Below are positions 21,355 through 31,687 of a stretch of 64,000 nucleotides of DNA, piece after piece; the first letter of the stretch is position 1, and every line of letters begins with the position of its first letter. The notes beneath the pieces were generated by a model. The model was given only the letters and a program-made list of their open reading frames with translations. It was not told the DNA's origin and ran no database searches. A program made the translations under genes and the position numbers. Source of the stretch: Andalucia godoyi (Eukaryota; Discoba; Jakobea; Jakobida; Andaluciidae); the NCBI GenBank assembly GCA_009859145.1, contig VRVR01000013.1, positions 186,001 to 250,000 of the forward strand, written 5' to 3'.

Positions 21355-22195
21355 TCACAAGCCCTCCACAATGTAAATACCTCCAACAAGAATAAATCAA
21401 GAACGAGGGCAAGAAGAAAAAGAGAAAAGAGAGAAAAGAGAGAAGAAGCACAAGAATAAGAAAACATTCGGGGGACTTCTCAACAACAGGCCATCCTCCC
21501 AAGATACGATTGGAAATTGTCATTTTCAAAGCCTCTGACATCTTTTGTCAGACTGCGAAAGTAAAAGAAAATTCTATTTGAAAAAGGGATGGCTGTCCTT
21601 TCATTCTCCTCGCTTTTTCCTTTCTTTTCCTTTCTTTTCTCTTTCTTTCCTTTCTTTTCTTTTCTCGACAATGTCGATTTGAGTGTCTCGATAGCGACTC
21701 CGATGTGTTAGTATCGGAGCATTTTTTTTAAAATTCGAATTTAGGTATGTTTTGTGGCTTGCTTGTTGTTCATCCTTTCCCTTTTGGGACTTTTTTTATG
21801 TTTTTATTTTAATGACGAGGAGGCCTCGGAAGCAGATGATGTGATGATATATGTTAGCGATGGGCTGTATGATCCCTGATTAGAAACCGCTATGTGTACA
21901 ATTTTATGTCTGATTATCTGTCTTTATTTCCGGGGGATTCTCACCTGCTTTGTGGCTCGTCATCATGGATTGATCTAACTTTGTTTTCATTTTCAAGTGG
22001 GTTTTTTTTCCCCTTCTCCCCCTTCTCCTGGGGAACACCCCACCTCCACTCCCCCAATCCTTGCAAAACAAAACATTTAAATTAAAAAAAAGTAAAGTCC
22101 GTGAACGAAAGCATCCTGTACATTCCAACAAAAATAAAGACATAAATATAACAGTAGTCAACGAAGTCCAAGATTCCCTGACATGGACCACGTCG
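21355..22195. other. Spacer upstream of ataxin-2
   Basis: No gene is seen. There are several pyrimidine-rich runs (TTTCC-type around 21600-21665) and AT-rich sequence. It includes the ataxin-2 promoter side and the 3' flank of the next minus-strand gene. Confidence 0.45.
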
Positions 22196-22597
22196 TCATC
22201 CCGATTCTTCGTCTGACAGGTCTTCGCGCTGCTCTGGCGGTTCTGCTGTCTCTGCAGTAGCCGCAGCGGAAGCGGACCCTGATTGTCGCAGATGGCTGAG
22301 TTCGGACTGCAGCGACCTGATCTTTGCTTCCAAAGCTGCTTTGCGAGAAACCAGGTTTGACTCTTGTTCACGAAGCAATGTGACCTGTTGGATTTGACGA
22401 AGAAGCCCGATCATTTCAAGCTGTCGCACACGAGCCTCCAATGCCCGGGCTTGCGCACATTGGACTGCAACTTCGCTCTTCATTCTGTTGAGATGCTGCT
22501 GAACATCCGCCTCTTTCCGCGACTGCTCTGTGAACAAAATTGCACACAAGTACGGCCGCAGGAGATCCACATGCTCCAGATTGCTTGCGTCAAACAT
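22196..22597 (-). CDS. Small coiled-coil protein, function unknown
   Basis: A 133-residue protein from the first ATG (MFDASNLEHVDLLRPYL). The first 35 residues are predicted helical with a conserved-looking LLRPYLCAILF. Residues ~45-100 form a heptad-like coiled coil (LEARVRQLEMIGLLRQIQQV and following). The acidic tail is PPEQREDLSDEESG. I do not recognise a family. Its size and plan resemble small subunits of kinetochore, augmin or BORC-type complexes, but no signature decides. Codons upstream of the ATG are open for only four residues. A nearby TTTTAG could be an intron acceptor, so a short first exon is possible. Confidence 0.5.
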   Translation of the reverse strand: MFDASNLEHVDLLRPYLCAILFTEQSRKEADVQQHLNRMKSEVAVQCAQARALEARVRQLEMIGLLRQIQQVTLLREQESNLVSRKAALEAKIRSLQSELSHLRQSGSASAAATAETAEPPEQREDLSDEESG

Positions 22598-23004
22598 TCG
22601 CGGAGGCAATTTAAAAAACCTAAAAGAGAACCCAGTGCATGAATATATATATGTATATACATATATTATTATTTTTTTGAACCAGAAGGGATGCGTCGAA
22701 GGCGAGGATGGGAATCATGATGGGAATCGTGAATCACGATTCGTCAGCTGCTGTAACCCCGCCAGACGCACAGGAGAGCAGAAAAGGAAACGATTTCTCT
22801 CGAAACGGGTGCGACTCTTCCCGCCGGGTCGTAACAAACCAAAAAGAAAATATTAAAATATTAAAATAAATATTAAATAAAGACAGACAACACAGACTCG
22901 CAAGGAAAAGCAAAACCCCCCAGGATTGCGGAGAGCCAACCCCTGTGACCTGTCCATTTCATTGACGTGGCTGCCTGGTTCGTTCGCATTTCAATGGCCT
23001 CTTC
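22598..23004. other. Divergent spacer
   Basis: Between the small coiled-coil gene (minus) and the RCC1-like gene (plus). It is likely to contain both promoters. A short TATATATG-type run is at about 22644-22669, and ATTAAAAT-type A/T repeats lie near 22850-22880. Confidence 0.45.
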
Positions 23005-24915
23005 ATGAAATCCTCAGTACATAGAAGTTTCTCTCCGTTGATTGCGGTGAACTCGGTAGGCCAAGTCGCAATTGCAACACGTATGTGCATTACATTCAGT
23101 AGACCTCTTTGCATTCTGAACTGTTCGATTTTCGTCTAATCTGCAGCTTTTTTTAACGATTGTTATGACTACGTTGATGATGATGATGATTTGGCGCTCG
23201 ACGTTTGTATAGCACGTGCGATTCATTTTTCGTGGGTACCGGCTTGCTGGGCATACCCGCCGTCGTTTGGGTATCCAAAGTTTTTGCAATTTTTTGGAAA
23301 TCAGCTGGTGGTGGTTACAACTTCGGGAACTTGCCACTTGTTTGAAAACTATGCAGCAAATCCAGTTCCCATTCTCACATCGCGACCCGTACGACATGTT
23401 TGTGCGTCATCAGGCCATCGCATGCTTGTCGTTTCGGAAGATTGCAATGTTTTTATGTTTCACAGAGACTCGTTGCCGTCACAAAGTCAAAGGGAGCCGT
23501 CCTTGCGCGCTGTGAAACTGGATTTCTTGGATAACAAGGCAATTCGACGAGTCGGTTCTTCCGAGGCGATCGGAATTGCTCTCTCAAAGGATGGTTCTGT
23601 TTTTGTGTGGTTTTGGAGTAATCCTGAGCCAACACTCCGTCATATTACCCCTCCAGTACCTTTCAAGAGTATTTCGGTTTCGGAACGGACGAACTATGTG
23701 TTGTTTCGGACTGTGGACGGACAAGTGTTTTCTTGTGGATCGGGAAAATACGGTGTCTTGGGTCATGGGGGATACGGAAATGAGTTTGTTCCTCGAAAGT
23801 TGGTCGCGCTGAATGGCGTCGAAGTCGCTACCGTTGCAGCTGCGAACACGTTTGCTCTGTGTTTGTCTTCGGAAGGTCGCTGTTATCGATGGGGAACCTT
23901 TGGCAAATCCGAAGTTGTGCATTTGCCACAGGAAGTCGAGTCCACTGGATCGACAAATGTTGCTGCGGCTGCGGGAAGCTCCAATGGTGTCATCTTATCG
24001 TTTTCATTGTCCGTAGATTTCTTCTGGTCGGAACAGGGCATTAACCGTGCTCGCTATAGTGAATGCGAAGAGCTCACGTTGCGGCTTCGCTCAGAAGAGC
24101 AGTCTTCATCGGAAAATATGTTTTTCGACTCTTTGATGAGGAGACATTTTGAGAAACGAGATTCCTCCGAGACGTCACATCTCGCTCGAAATCCAGAGTC
24201 TCGCTCTTCCCCAGAACCATTCCGCCGACCTTCTCCGAGAGGGAGAGGACCGATTGACAACTCAAAGAAAAGACGAGATCTGTCGTTTTACGCTGTTGAT
24301 ATCGAGAAGAATCTAGAAGACATTGATGCTGAACTGAACAGAATCCGGCACACTTTGGTGGGAAAGCCCGGTGTGCGACCCCACGGACAGGCAGAGCACA
24401 TACGCAGTGATTCGCTTGCAGAACGAAGGTCTTCTTTCTCGCCTCCGAATCGGCTGGTCATCGAAGACAACGGGGAGGCGGTGGAGGCAAGTTATGGCTC
24501 CGAGATTTTATGGAAGTCGGCTGATGATCAGTCGTCCACGGGTGCGGACTCTTATGATGCGCTCGCTGCGGAAATTGATTATCTCTCTGACGCTCTGGCA
24601 GAGCGAGATGGAGAGCTTGCTGTGTGGAAGGTTGCAGGGAAACGGCTGATGGAACTTTTGCAGGCAGAAAAGGCTTCGCATGCCAGGATGCAGAAAGAAG
24701 TATCTGACCTTCGACAAATGATGTTGAACAAGGAGCAGCTTCTCCAAAGACAGTTGACCCGATCGAATGCTTGGATCGAGGAAGTTCAGACTTTGGAGAG
24801 AACATCAAAGGCTCTCATTGAGAGTAAGAATTCGCAAATCAAATCATTGCAAAACCAGGTAGATTCGCTTTCTCGAAAGATCGAAACTTTACATGTAAAG
24901 CAGGGGCATCCTTGA
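23005..24915 (+). CDS. RCC1-like propeller plus coiled-coil protein (2 exons)
   Basis: Join 23005-23080 and 23147-24915, giving 614 residues. The large frame has no ATG before its first conserved residues. A 25-codon first exon (MKSSVHRSFSPLIAVNSVGQ) ends at donor GTATGT, and a 66-bp intron with branch-like CTAAT and acceptor CTGCAG keeps phase 1. Residues ~10-330 carry RCC1-type repeats, for example VFSCGSGKYGVLGHGGYGNE, VAAANTFALCLSSEGRCYRW and SSNGVILSFS. A Ser/Arg-rich linker follows, then a C-terminal coiled coil (~490-610). RCC1 propellers serve as guanine-exchange or scaffold modules; with a coiled coil they occur in centrosomal or ciliary proteins, but a specific orthologue is not visible. 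Its stop is 15 bp from that of the convergent CSTF1 gene. Confidence 0.75.
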
Positions 24916-24930
24916 ACTTTTTCTCCTCGA

Positions 24931-26253
24931 TCAAGGCTGTGGAAGTCCCCAAAATCGTCCTCTGCAATCGTGCGAACACGAGAAAAAGGCCATTTCAGTG
25001 GGTGATGCTGCGATCCAGCGGATGTTTGCAGTGTGCCCGGAGAGAACAAACACCTTCTCTGATGTTCTGACGTTCCAGACGACAATCGAATTGGTACGCT
25101 CGTCTGTAGAAAACACCAGCTGCTCGTTAAATGACATTGTCGCGACGCAGGGATGTTTGGCAACAAAGTTCCTTGATGAATTGGACGACTGGATGTTGGA
25201 CAAGTTGAATTCTCGGACAGGGGCAGGATTTCCCGATGAGGTTAGGAGCGAACGGATGTCGAAAAGCCTAGCCACACCATCTCGCCCAGAAGTCAGGAGG
25301 AAGCGACCTGACTTTGACCAGCAAACAGAGTTGACTTCAAACCCGCCATGAATACGTGGCATTTCAAAAGCCAATTCTCCAGAAACCGTCCCCCACAACT
25401 TGACGACGCCGTCTCTGCCAGCGGTCGCAAAGAGCTCGGCAGTAGGAGAATACCGGACACAACCGATACCGGGATACGCATGTCCCACTCCCTTCGTTGC
25501 CTGGTACCGCACTTGCTGACTTGATGCAATGTCAATGAGCACAAGATCGGAATCAGAGCCAGCAAGCAAAAAGTCTCCTGATGGGTGGATATCGAGCGTC
25601 TTCACACTGGTGGTGTTCGTCTGATAGGAGCGAAGCTTTCCTCTTCTGCTCGAAGCACTTCGAGAACAGTCAAAGACCAACACAGACGAATCATCCGAAG
25701 CAGAAAACAACAGCTGTTCTCTTGGATGAAACACAACTTCGTTGATTGGTTTTCCGCGTTCAAGGTCTTTCCAGGTTGCAATAACAGGATGTTTGTCTTT
25801 TGAAGAGCTGTCGCCACGATCGTACGTCCGGACTTTCTCGACATCAATAAGCTTGATACTCTGATCGGATGACCCCGTAGCGCAAAGTCTTCCATCGGCA
25901 CTGAAAGCACAGGTATTGATTTCTCCTTGATGGGTCGTGAGATACCAGGTTGAGAAAGATGACGCTGGCAAGGAGAGACCGACAGAGGAGCTTTCGTCCA
26001 GAACTTCTTCAACGCTCGTGACTCCCGAAGAATGCAAGGCGCTTCCATTTCCACGCTGCGCTTGTTCCAGAGCTGACCTTTCGCGATGCACACTGAGGCC
26101 TTCTTGAACTAAGGAGGAGAGAAACCCGGTTGGGACAGACGGATCTGGGGTGACCATCGTCGCTGCGGATACCTGCTGAGCGGCTCCTACGTAGCCATCC
26201 GCAAGCAACTGCGCAATGATCAGCTGATACAAATACGCAGACCGAGTAGACAT
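24931..26253 (-). CDS. CSTF1: Cleavage stimulation factor subunit 1 (CstF50)
   Basis: A 440-residue WD40 protein. CSTF1/CstF50 is part of the CstF complex, which binds downstream elements and promotes 3'-end cleavage of pre-mRNA in the nucleus. The N-terminal dimerisation segment YLYQLIIAQLLADGYVGAAQ matches the CSTF1 signature (animals: LYKLIISQLLYDGY). Then come about six to seven WD repeats, including INTCAFSADGRLCATGSSDQ, VKTLDIHPSGDFLLAGS, VRYSPTAELFATAGRDGVV and SVCWSKSGRFLLTSGRDGVA. Length equals that of animal CSTF1 (~430). No introns. It is convergent with the RCC1-like gene, with only 15 bp between stop codons, so the mature 3' UTRs must overlap antisense. Confidence 0.93.
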   Translation of the reverse strand: MSTRSAYLYQLIIAQLLADGYVGAAQQVSAATMVTPDPSVPTGFLSSLVQEGLSVHRERSALEQAQRGNGSALHSSGVTSVEEVLDESSSVGLSLPASSFSTWYLTTHQGEINTCAFSADGRLCATGSSDQSIKLIDVEKVRTYDRGDSSSKDKHPVIATWKDLERGKPINEVVFHPREQLLFSASDDSSVLVFDCSRSASSRRGKLRSYQTNTTSVKTLDIHPSGDFLLAGSDSDLVLIDIASSQQVRYQATKGVGHAYPGIGCVRYSPTAELFATAGRDGVVKLWGTVSGELAFEMPRIHGGFEVNSVCWSKSGRFLLTSGRDGVARLFDIRSLLTSSGNPAPVREFNLSNIQSSNSSRNFVAKHPCVATMSFNEQLVFSTDERTNSIVVWNVRTSEKVFVLSGHTANIRWIAASPTEMAFFSCSHDCRGRFWGLPQP

Positions 26254-26555
26254 TATTTACAATGAGTTCACACAGCCACGGGACAACGATCGCTCACCGA
26301 ATCAATATTCAATTTCTACAATAATTCAAGAAGACCGTCCTCTTCACGCGCAGGCTTATTTGCCGTCGACCGCTTTTTTTTTTTTTTTTTTGGTGCAGAA
26401 ATGTCGCAGCATGATGTGTACAGCAGTTGGAAGAGTGAGAAACTGATGCCAACCACGAGGGTTTCATTTCGACGTGGTGACGAGTGCAGAATGCTGGGTG
26501 TTACGGAAGATTCTTCTACTTCGGCAAATATTCGAACCGCTGCACAACTCGGAAA
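26254..26555. other. Divergent spacer between CSTF1 and a coiled-coil gene
   Basis: Likely a shared promoter region. It includes a T-run at about 26378-26391. A 63-codon plus-strand ORF from ATG 26401 is in a different frame from the downstream gene and could be an uORF or a misread first exon. Confidence 0.45.
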
Positions 26556-27200
26556 ATGCTGGAAGACGTTTTGGAGCAAGATCTCGAAGTGAAACAAGCT
26601 CTGTTTCGGCTGGAGCAGCTGCTCAAACGTTCGGAGAGTCTTTCGTCGAACCGAACGCAGTCCGCCGAGGCAAACCTGATGCACAAAGCGGGAGCACCCG
26701 AGCCGAGAACCGAGAATGTGCAAAAATCCGAATGGAAAATTCACGGTTTTTTGGATGATCGTGGTCGACGCAGTTTCGAGAAGCAGTCACCACGAGAATT
26801 TGAGTCGAGCCGATCTTCGTTCAGTCAGCGCATGATGAAGGATGGCAGCGCTGCGGGAAAGCCCCAAGGATCTCTTGCAGAAAGGCTCAGTGGGGGTGGT
26901 GATGATTTCGGTCATGTGAACTGTGGAGGAAAAGAGAAAAGAAGACTGGAAAAGAAAATAGAAATTCTCCAACATGAAAACAGGCTTCTGAGTTCGAGGT
27001 TGACGGAAGCAGAAGCTGCGATGGAGCGAATGAAACACCGTCGGTCAGAAGTGCGAAATCTGGACCGCGAAAAAGCATTCCAACAAATGATTCGAGTAGA
27101 AGCAGAGCTGATTCGCTTGCAGGAGGAGTTTGGAAAACTGAAAGCCAGACTGTGCGTTCCAAAGAAGGCGGCAGCGTCCAAAGCCAGAGCATGGAAGTGA
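26556..27200 (+). CDS. Coiled-coil protein, function unknown
   Basis: A 214-residue protein from the first in-frame ATG (MLEDVLEQDLEVKQALFRLE). The open frame begins earlier, but without an ATG. The first ~25 residues and residues ~120-205 are strongly helical with heptads (RLEKKIEILQHENRLLSSRL, then AEAAMERMKHRRSEVRNLDR). A Ser/Arg-rich segment lies between them and a basic Ala/Lys tail ends the protein. I do not recognise a family. It may be a cytoskeletal or centrosomal adaptor, but nothing in the sequence proves that. A spliced N-terminus starting at ATG 26401 cannot be excluded. Confidence 0.5.
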   Translation: MLEDVLEQDLEVKQALFRLEQLLKRSESLSSNRTQSAEANLMHKAGAPEPRTENVQKSEWKIHGFLDDRGRRSFEKQSPREFESSRSSFSQRMMKDGSAAGKPQGSLAERLSGGGDDFGHVNCGGKEKRRLEKKIEILQHENRLLSSRLTEAEAAMERMKHRRSEVRNLDREKAFQQMIRVEAELIRLQEEFGKLKARLCVPKKAAASKARAWK

Positions 27201-27577
27201 CTTGATTTCATCAAAACGTCTGTCGAGCGTGAGGACACTACACATTCAAGAACTCGAAGACGGAGCAAGATGGCTATAGAAAAGAGGATGCTGTGTGCTG
27301 TCGTTCTGGCTCGATACTGCGCAGTCCGCACAGTGAAGCGTGAACCCCCCCTCCCCCTTTGCAAGCCTTTGGCCTCCAAAAAAGAAAAAGAAAAAAAAAA
27401 GACGCCGGCTGTTGTAGATCTTCTTTTCTTTTTTTCCCTTTTCTGTTTTTTAGAGGTGAGAAGCTCCTGAGTTGAAAGAGAAAATTCGCTGCTTCAAATC
27501 CCTCCGGACTGTTGCTGAGTGCTAGGCAGGTGTTTCTTCTTTTTCTTCTTCGAGACAGCTTTCCTGCTTGAGAAGGT
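27201..27577. other. Upstream region of EMC1
   Basis: No gene is seen. It contains a C-rich run (27346-27358), A-rich sequence and T-rich sequence before the EMC1 ATG. Confidence 0.45.
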
Positions 27578-30293
27578 ATGGTAAAGTGGATGAGGTGTTT
27601 CACTCTTGTGTTTCTAGCATGTGTCATTCTCGGTTTGACTAAAGCGGCTTCCGCCGTGTATCAAGAGGATGCTGGAAATATTGACAGGTATGATATCCTG
27701 TATTTTTCTTTCTTCTGGTTTATTACTTGTCATTGATATACATATATCGTTGTATTCCTTTTTGCCGCTATTTCTTCATTGTTCTTGTTCAAGCTCATGT
27801 TCTCACGGTGATTTTCGTAGACTGCAATCTTACATTGGCCGACCGGTGTTCGTGGAATCCGATAGTACACTCGGATATGCATACACTGTCACGGATCAGG
27901 GAGCCATTGCTGCGTTGAAGACCGCAACTGGGGAACTGTTGTGGAGAACGATTCTTCCTCGAAACGAGAATCCGCGCATGTTGGTAGTCGATGCATCGTC
28001 GCGCCTTGTTGTTGTTTCGGATACGTCTTATTTTACTGGTTCAACTGTCTGGGTTCGAAAACTGGACCCTGCAAACGGCGCCTTCCTTTCGGAAAAGTCA
28101 TTTGACGGGACCTTCTTAGATGCAGATATTTCCTCTGGTAACGTTCGATTGTTGATGTCTTTGGGGGACTCTGTATTTGCTTTCGAAGAAGTTCGATCTC
28201 CCCAGTGGAAATTTGCTTCCGCAGTGGTCCTTTCCAAGTCGTTGAATGGACGGTTTCTTACAGGTCAGTCTCGTGCTGCTATTGAAATGGTCGAGAACAG
28301 GAAAGTGATGGTGTTGGATTTTGCCTCTGACACTATGATCCCATCCGACAGTACTTCTGCATATGGTGCTGGTGTACTTCCTGTCTTGGGACGACACCTT
28401 CTTTATTTGTCTTCTGCGAGTCAGGTCAATGTCAAGAATTTGGTGTCTGGTGGCGACGTCACACCTGTGCTTCCGATGTGTGTCTCGGACATTTCTGTTT
28501 TAGTCGAATCGTTTCCGTTTGTGTTGATTCGGTGCGCAGGGACCTCTAATGAGAATCTTGCGTTCGTCCTGAAGTTCGATGACTCAAAGCTCGATGTCGT
28601 CGAGTCATTTTCGGCGCCCGGCAACATCGCGTACGGCGCAGTTGAGGGGGGCCTTGTTGTTCATGCTCAGGCAGAATTGAAGGTGTACGGTTTTGGGGAC
28701 ACGCAAACTCTTTCTTTTCCTGTAGAAGAACCCTTGGTGCGTCTGTTTCCGTCTGTGCGATCGACTTCTGATAAGAGACGCCTGCATGCGATTTTGCTGG
28801 TCTCTCAGGACGCGTCAATTTCATATGTTTCGCGAACATCTTCTGCATTCATCCGTTCTTGGAAGCGTTTCGAAGGACTTCCCTATACTCGCGCCCAAAC
28901 AGTGATTCCGATGTCTTCTGGTCTACGTGGATTGGTTGAATCGTTGAACGTTTCCCGTTGGAAGAGTGTCTTTTCTTCTGTTTCGGAATCTCTGGACAAT
29001 GCGGTTTTCGTCGGTCTCACCTCACAAGGGCTTCTTTACGGATTGCACCACGGTAACCCCATTTTCCAGATTTTCGTTCCACGTTTCTCAACGGTCCCTA
29101 CCAACGCTGTTGATTATGACGTGTGGTTGTTGTCTGATCGACCTCGGTCGAGGTTGCATGTCGCGCTGTCTACCGATACGTTTTCGATGCTCGCTTCCTT
29201 CGATGCGCAGACCCTGCGACTGCTCGAATCGAAGAGCTTCTCGGCACAGCCTCTATTGCATGCGATGTTGTCCGACAAGGGTGATTTCATTGCCATTGAT
29301 CGAAACCGTCATGTGAGGGCGGTTTCATCGGCAACTGAATCTGCGAAGAGGCCCTTCTACGTTGTCAGTCCCTCCACTGCAGAGGTCCTGGGATTTGAAA
29401 CAGGCAACCCACAGCCAGTGTGGTCTGTCCCGTTCTTTGGGGAGACACTGGAGGCATACGCTGTCCGTGGCAGTGATTCATTGCACAGTTCCGATCGCGA
29501 GATCGTCTCTGATTCTGCCTTTGATCTGGCAGGAGATAACACGTCGTTTTCTGCGTCACGTGTTCCGAAGGTACTAGTTCCAAACCTCCTTGTTTTTGTC
29601 ACTTCCTCGGTTGTCCAAAGACGCACTGGTGAGCAGTCTGTTTGCTCCATCTATTACATTGATGCCGATTCTGGAATGCTACGTGATGGAGTCACACTCT
29701 CCAATGCTGTTGGACCAGTGCGGATGGCTGTCTCTGAAGAAGTTACGGTTGTGTTTTACACTAATTCAAAGACTCTGCAGCAGGAAGTGTTTGTCTCTCG
29801 GCTGTTCTATGACTCTCCGGATTCTCGCCCGCAACTGCGAAGAGATGCCCGCGCGTTTCTGTTCCCATTTCATGTGGAAGCTGTAGGTGTTTCCAAAACT
29901 CAGCATGGCGTCACCGTCAAGGACTTTTTGGTGCTCACGTCAAAGGGACAGCTTGTGGAGGTTTCTCGTCGAAATCTCCTTTCCTTTAAGGTGCTTGAGG
30001 ATCGAGGTTCTGTAGTTCCTGTTCGTCACCAAGATATTGTATCGTACTCCAACAAGATTAACAGGCCAAAGTTCGTCCTCGCTGAAGGCACTCGACTGGA
30101 GTCGACGTCTGTGGTCTTTTGCGGCGGGCTTGATTTCTACATGACGTTGGTGCAACCAAATAAGGGCTTTGACCAGCTTGGTGAAGGGTTTTCCAAGAGT
30201 CTTCTTGCTCTTTCGCTCTGCATTATGGGGGCGGTGAACGTTGTGCTCAAAAAGCTATCCAGTCGCCGTCGTGTACAAAAGGAATGGAAGTGA
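27578..30293 (+). CDS. EMC1: ER membrane protein complex subunit 1 (2 exons)
   Basis: Join 27578-27687 and 27821-30293, giving 860 residues. Exon 1 encodes a signal peptide (MVKWMRCFTLVFLACVILGL) and VYQEDAGNID. The intron (27688-27820) has donor GTATGA and acceptor TTCGTAG, phase 2. EMC1 is the large lumenal subunit of the EMC insertase, which places tail-anchored and multipass proteins in the ER membrane. Matches include the PQQ-like propeller start (VTDQGAIAALKTATGELLWR) and the DUF1620 end: FPFHVEAVGVSKTQHGVTVK, LVLTSKGQLVEVSRR and LESTSVVFCGGLDFYMTLVQ. One transmembrane helix is near the C-terminus (SLLALSLCIMGAVNVV), with a short basic tail. Length is somewhat shorter than the human protein (993). 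Confidence 0.9.
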
Positions 30294-30480
30294 GAAGATT
30301 ATCATTAAAAATTGAGTCGCTTGAGTTCGTGTACGTTTTCCCAAGATGTTTTGCACTCCGTGGGTTGCTTGGCTTTCTGTGCGCTTTCTGGGCTTTTCCC
30401 TCCGTTTCTTTCTTCTTTTTTTTATTATTTAAATTATTTTCCCTTCTCCTCTGGCAGCAAGTTCGGCAGAACAGTCAGAA

Positions 30481-31080
30481 ATGAGTCGCATTTCAGAACC
30501 CACGCACATGTCGGGGCTTGAATCGATCTTGTCGAAGGCGGAAGAACTAGACTATGACGCCGCTTGCTTTCAAAGGGTCCCTCCTTCCGTCATCAACAGC
30601 AGTCTTGGAATCACTGACATGGTGGACGATGTCTTGAGTGTCCAGTCAGAGATTTTGCAACTATTGTATTCGCAATCAGAGTTAGGCCTGTTCGTTCGCA
30701 CCAGCTTTTTGACTCAGCCTTCGCACCTCAATCTACGCATCGATGAACTTCAAATGACCATGGATTTGCTGTCGTCCGTTCTGAGTAAGCGACACTATCT
30801 TGTAAGCAGGTTGCAATCCCCCATCACAGATGATGTGCTTCCTGTGGAATGGGAGTACCGAGAAAGCTTCCTCAGTGCCATATTCAAAGCCTTTTCGTTC
30901 CAGGACGAATTTCGAGAAGTCATGTCCATTCTTCAAGAATTCAAGTCGGCCGAATACCCTTCTGCCGATGTGGATGCTCGGCTTCGTTCGCTGAAAGAAG
31001 GGCTTGTGAAAATGCAACAGTATCACGATCTGTTGCTTGCAATTCGGGGCTTGGTCGACGATTTGTACACAAAATCTTGA
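30481..31080 (+). CDS. HAUS2: HAUS2-like augmin subunit
   Basis: A 199-residue helical protein. HAUS2 is a subunit of augmin, which recruits gamma-tubulin to existing microtubules for branching nucleation. The conserved central stretch IDELQMTMDLLSSVLSKRHY then LVSRLQSPITDDVLPVEWEY aligns in order and spacing with human HAUS2 ([20 protein letters not shown] then [20 protein letters not shown]), and the following helix pattern also fits. No intron is needed. EMC1 ends 187 bp upstream on the same strand, and a very long TC repeat starts 21 bp past the stop. The family is divergent, so the call rests on this one block and overall helix layout. Confidence 0.7.
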   Translation: MSRISEPTHMSGLESILSKAEELDYDAACFQRVPPSVINSSLGITDMVDDVLSVQSEILQLLYSQSELGLFVRTSFLTQPSHLNLRIDELQMTMDLLSSVLSKRHYLVSRLQSPITDDVLPVEWEYRESFLSAIFKAFSFQDEFREVMSILQEFKSAEYPSADVDARLRSLKEGLVKMQQYHDLLLAIRGLVDDLYTKS

Positions 31081-31098
31081 TTTTCGACCTTTGTAGTC

Positions 31099-31687
<589 letters not shown>

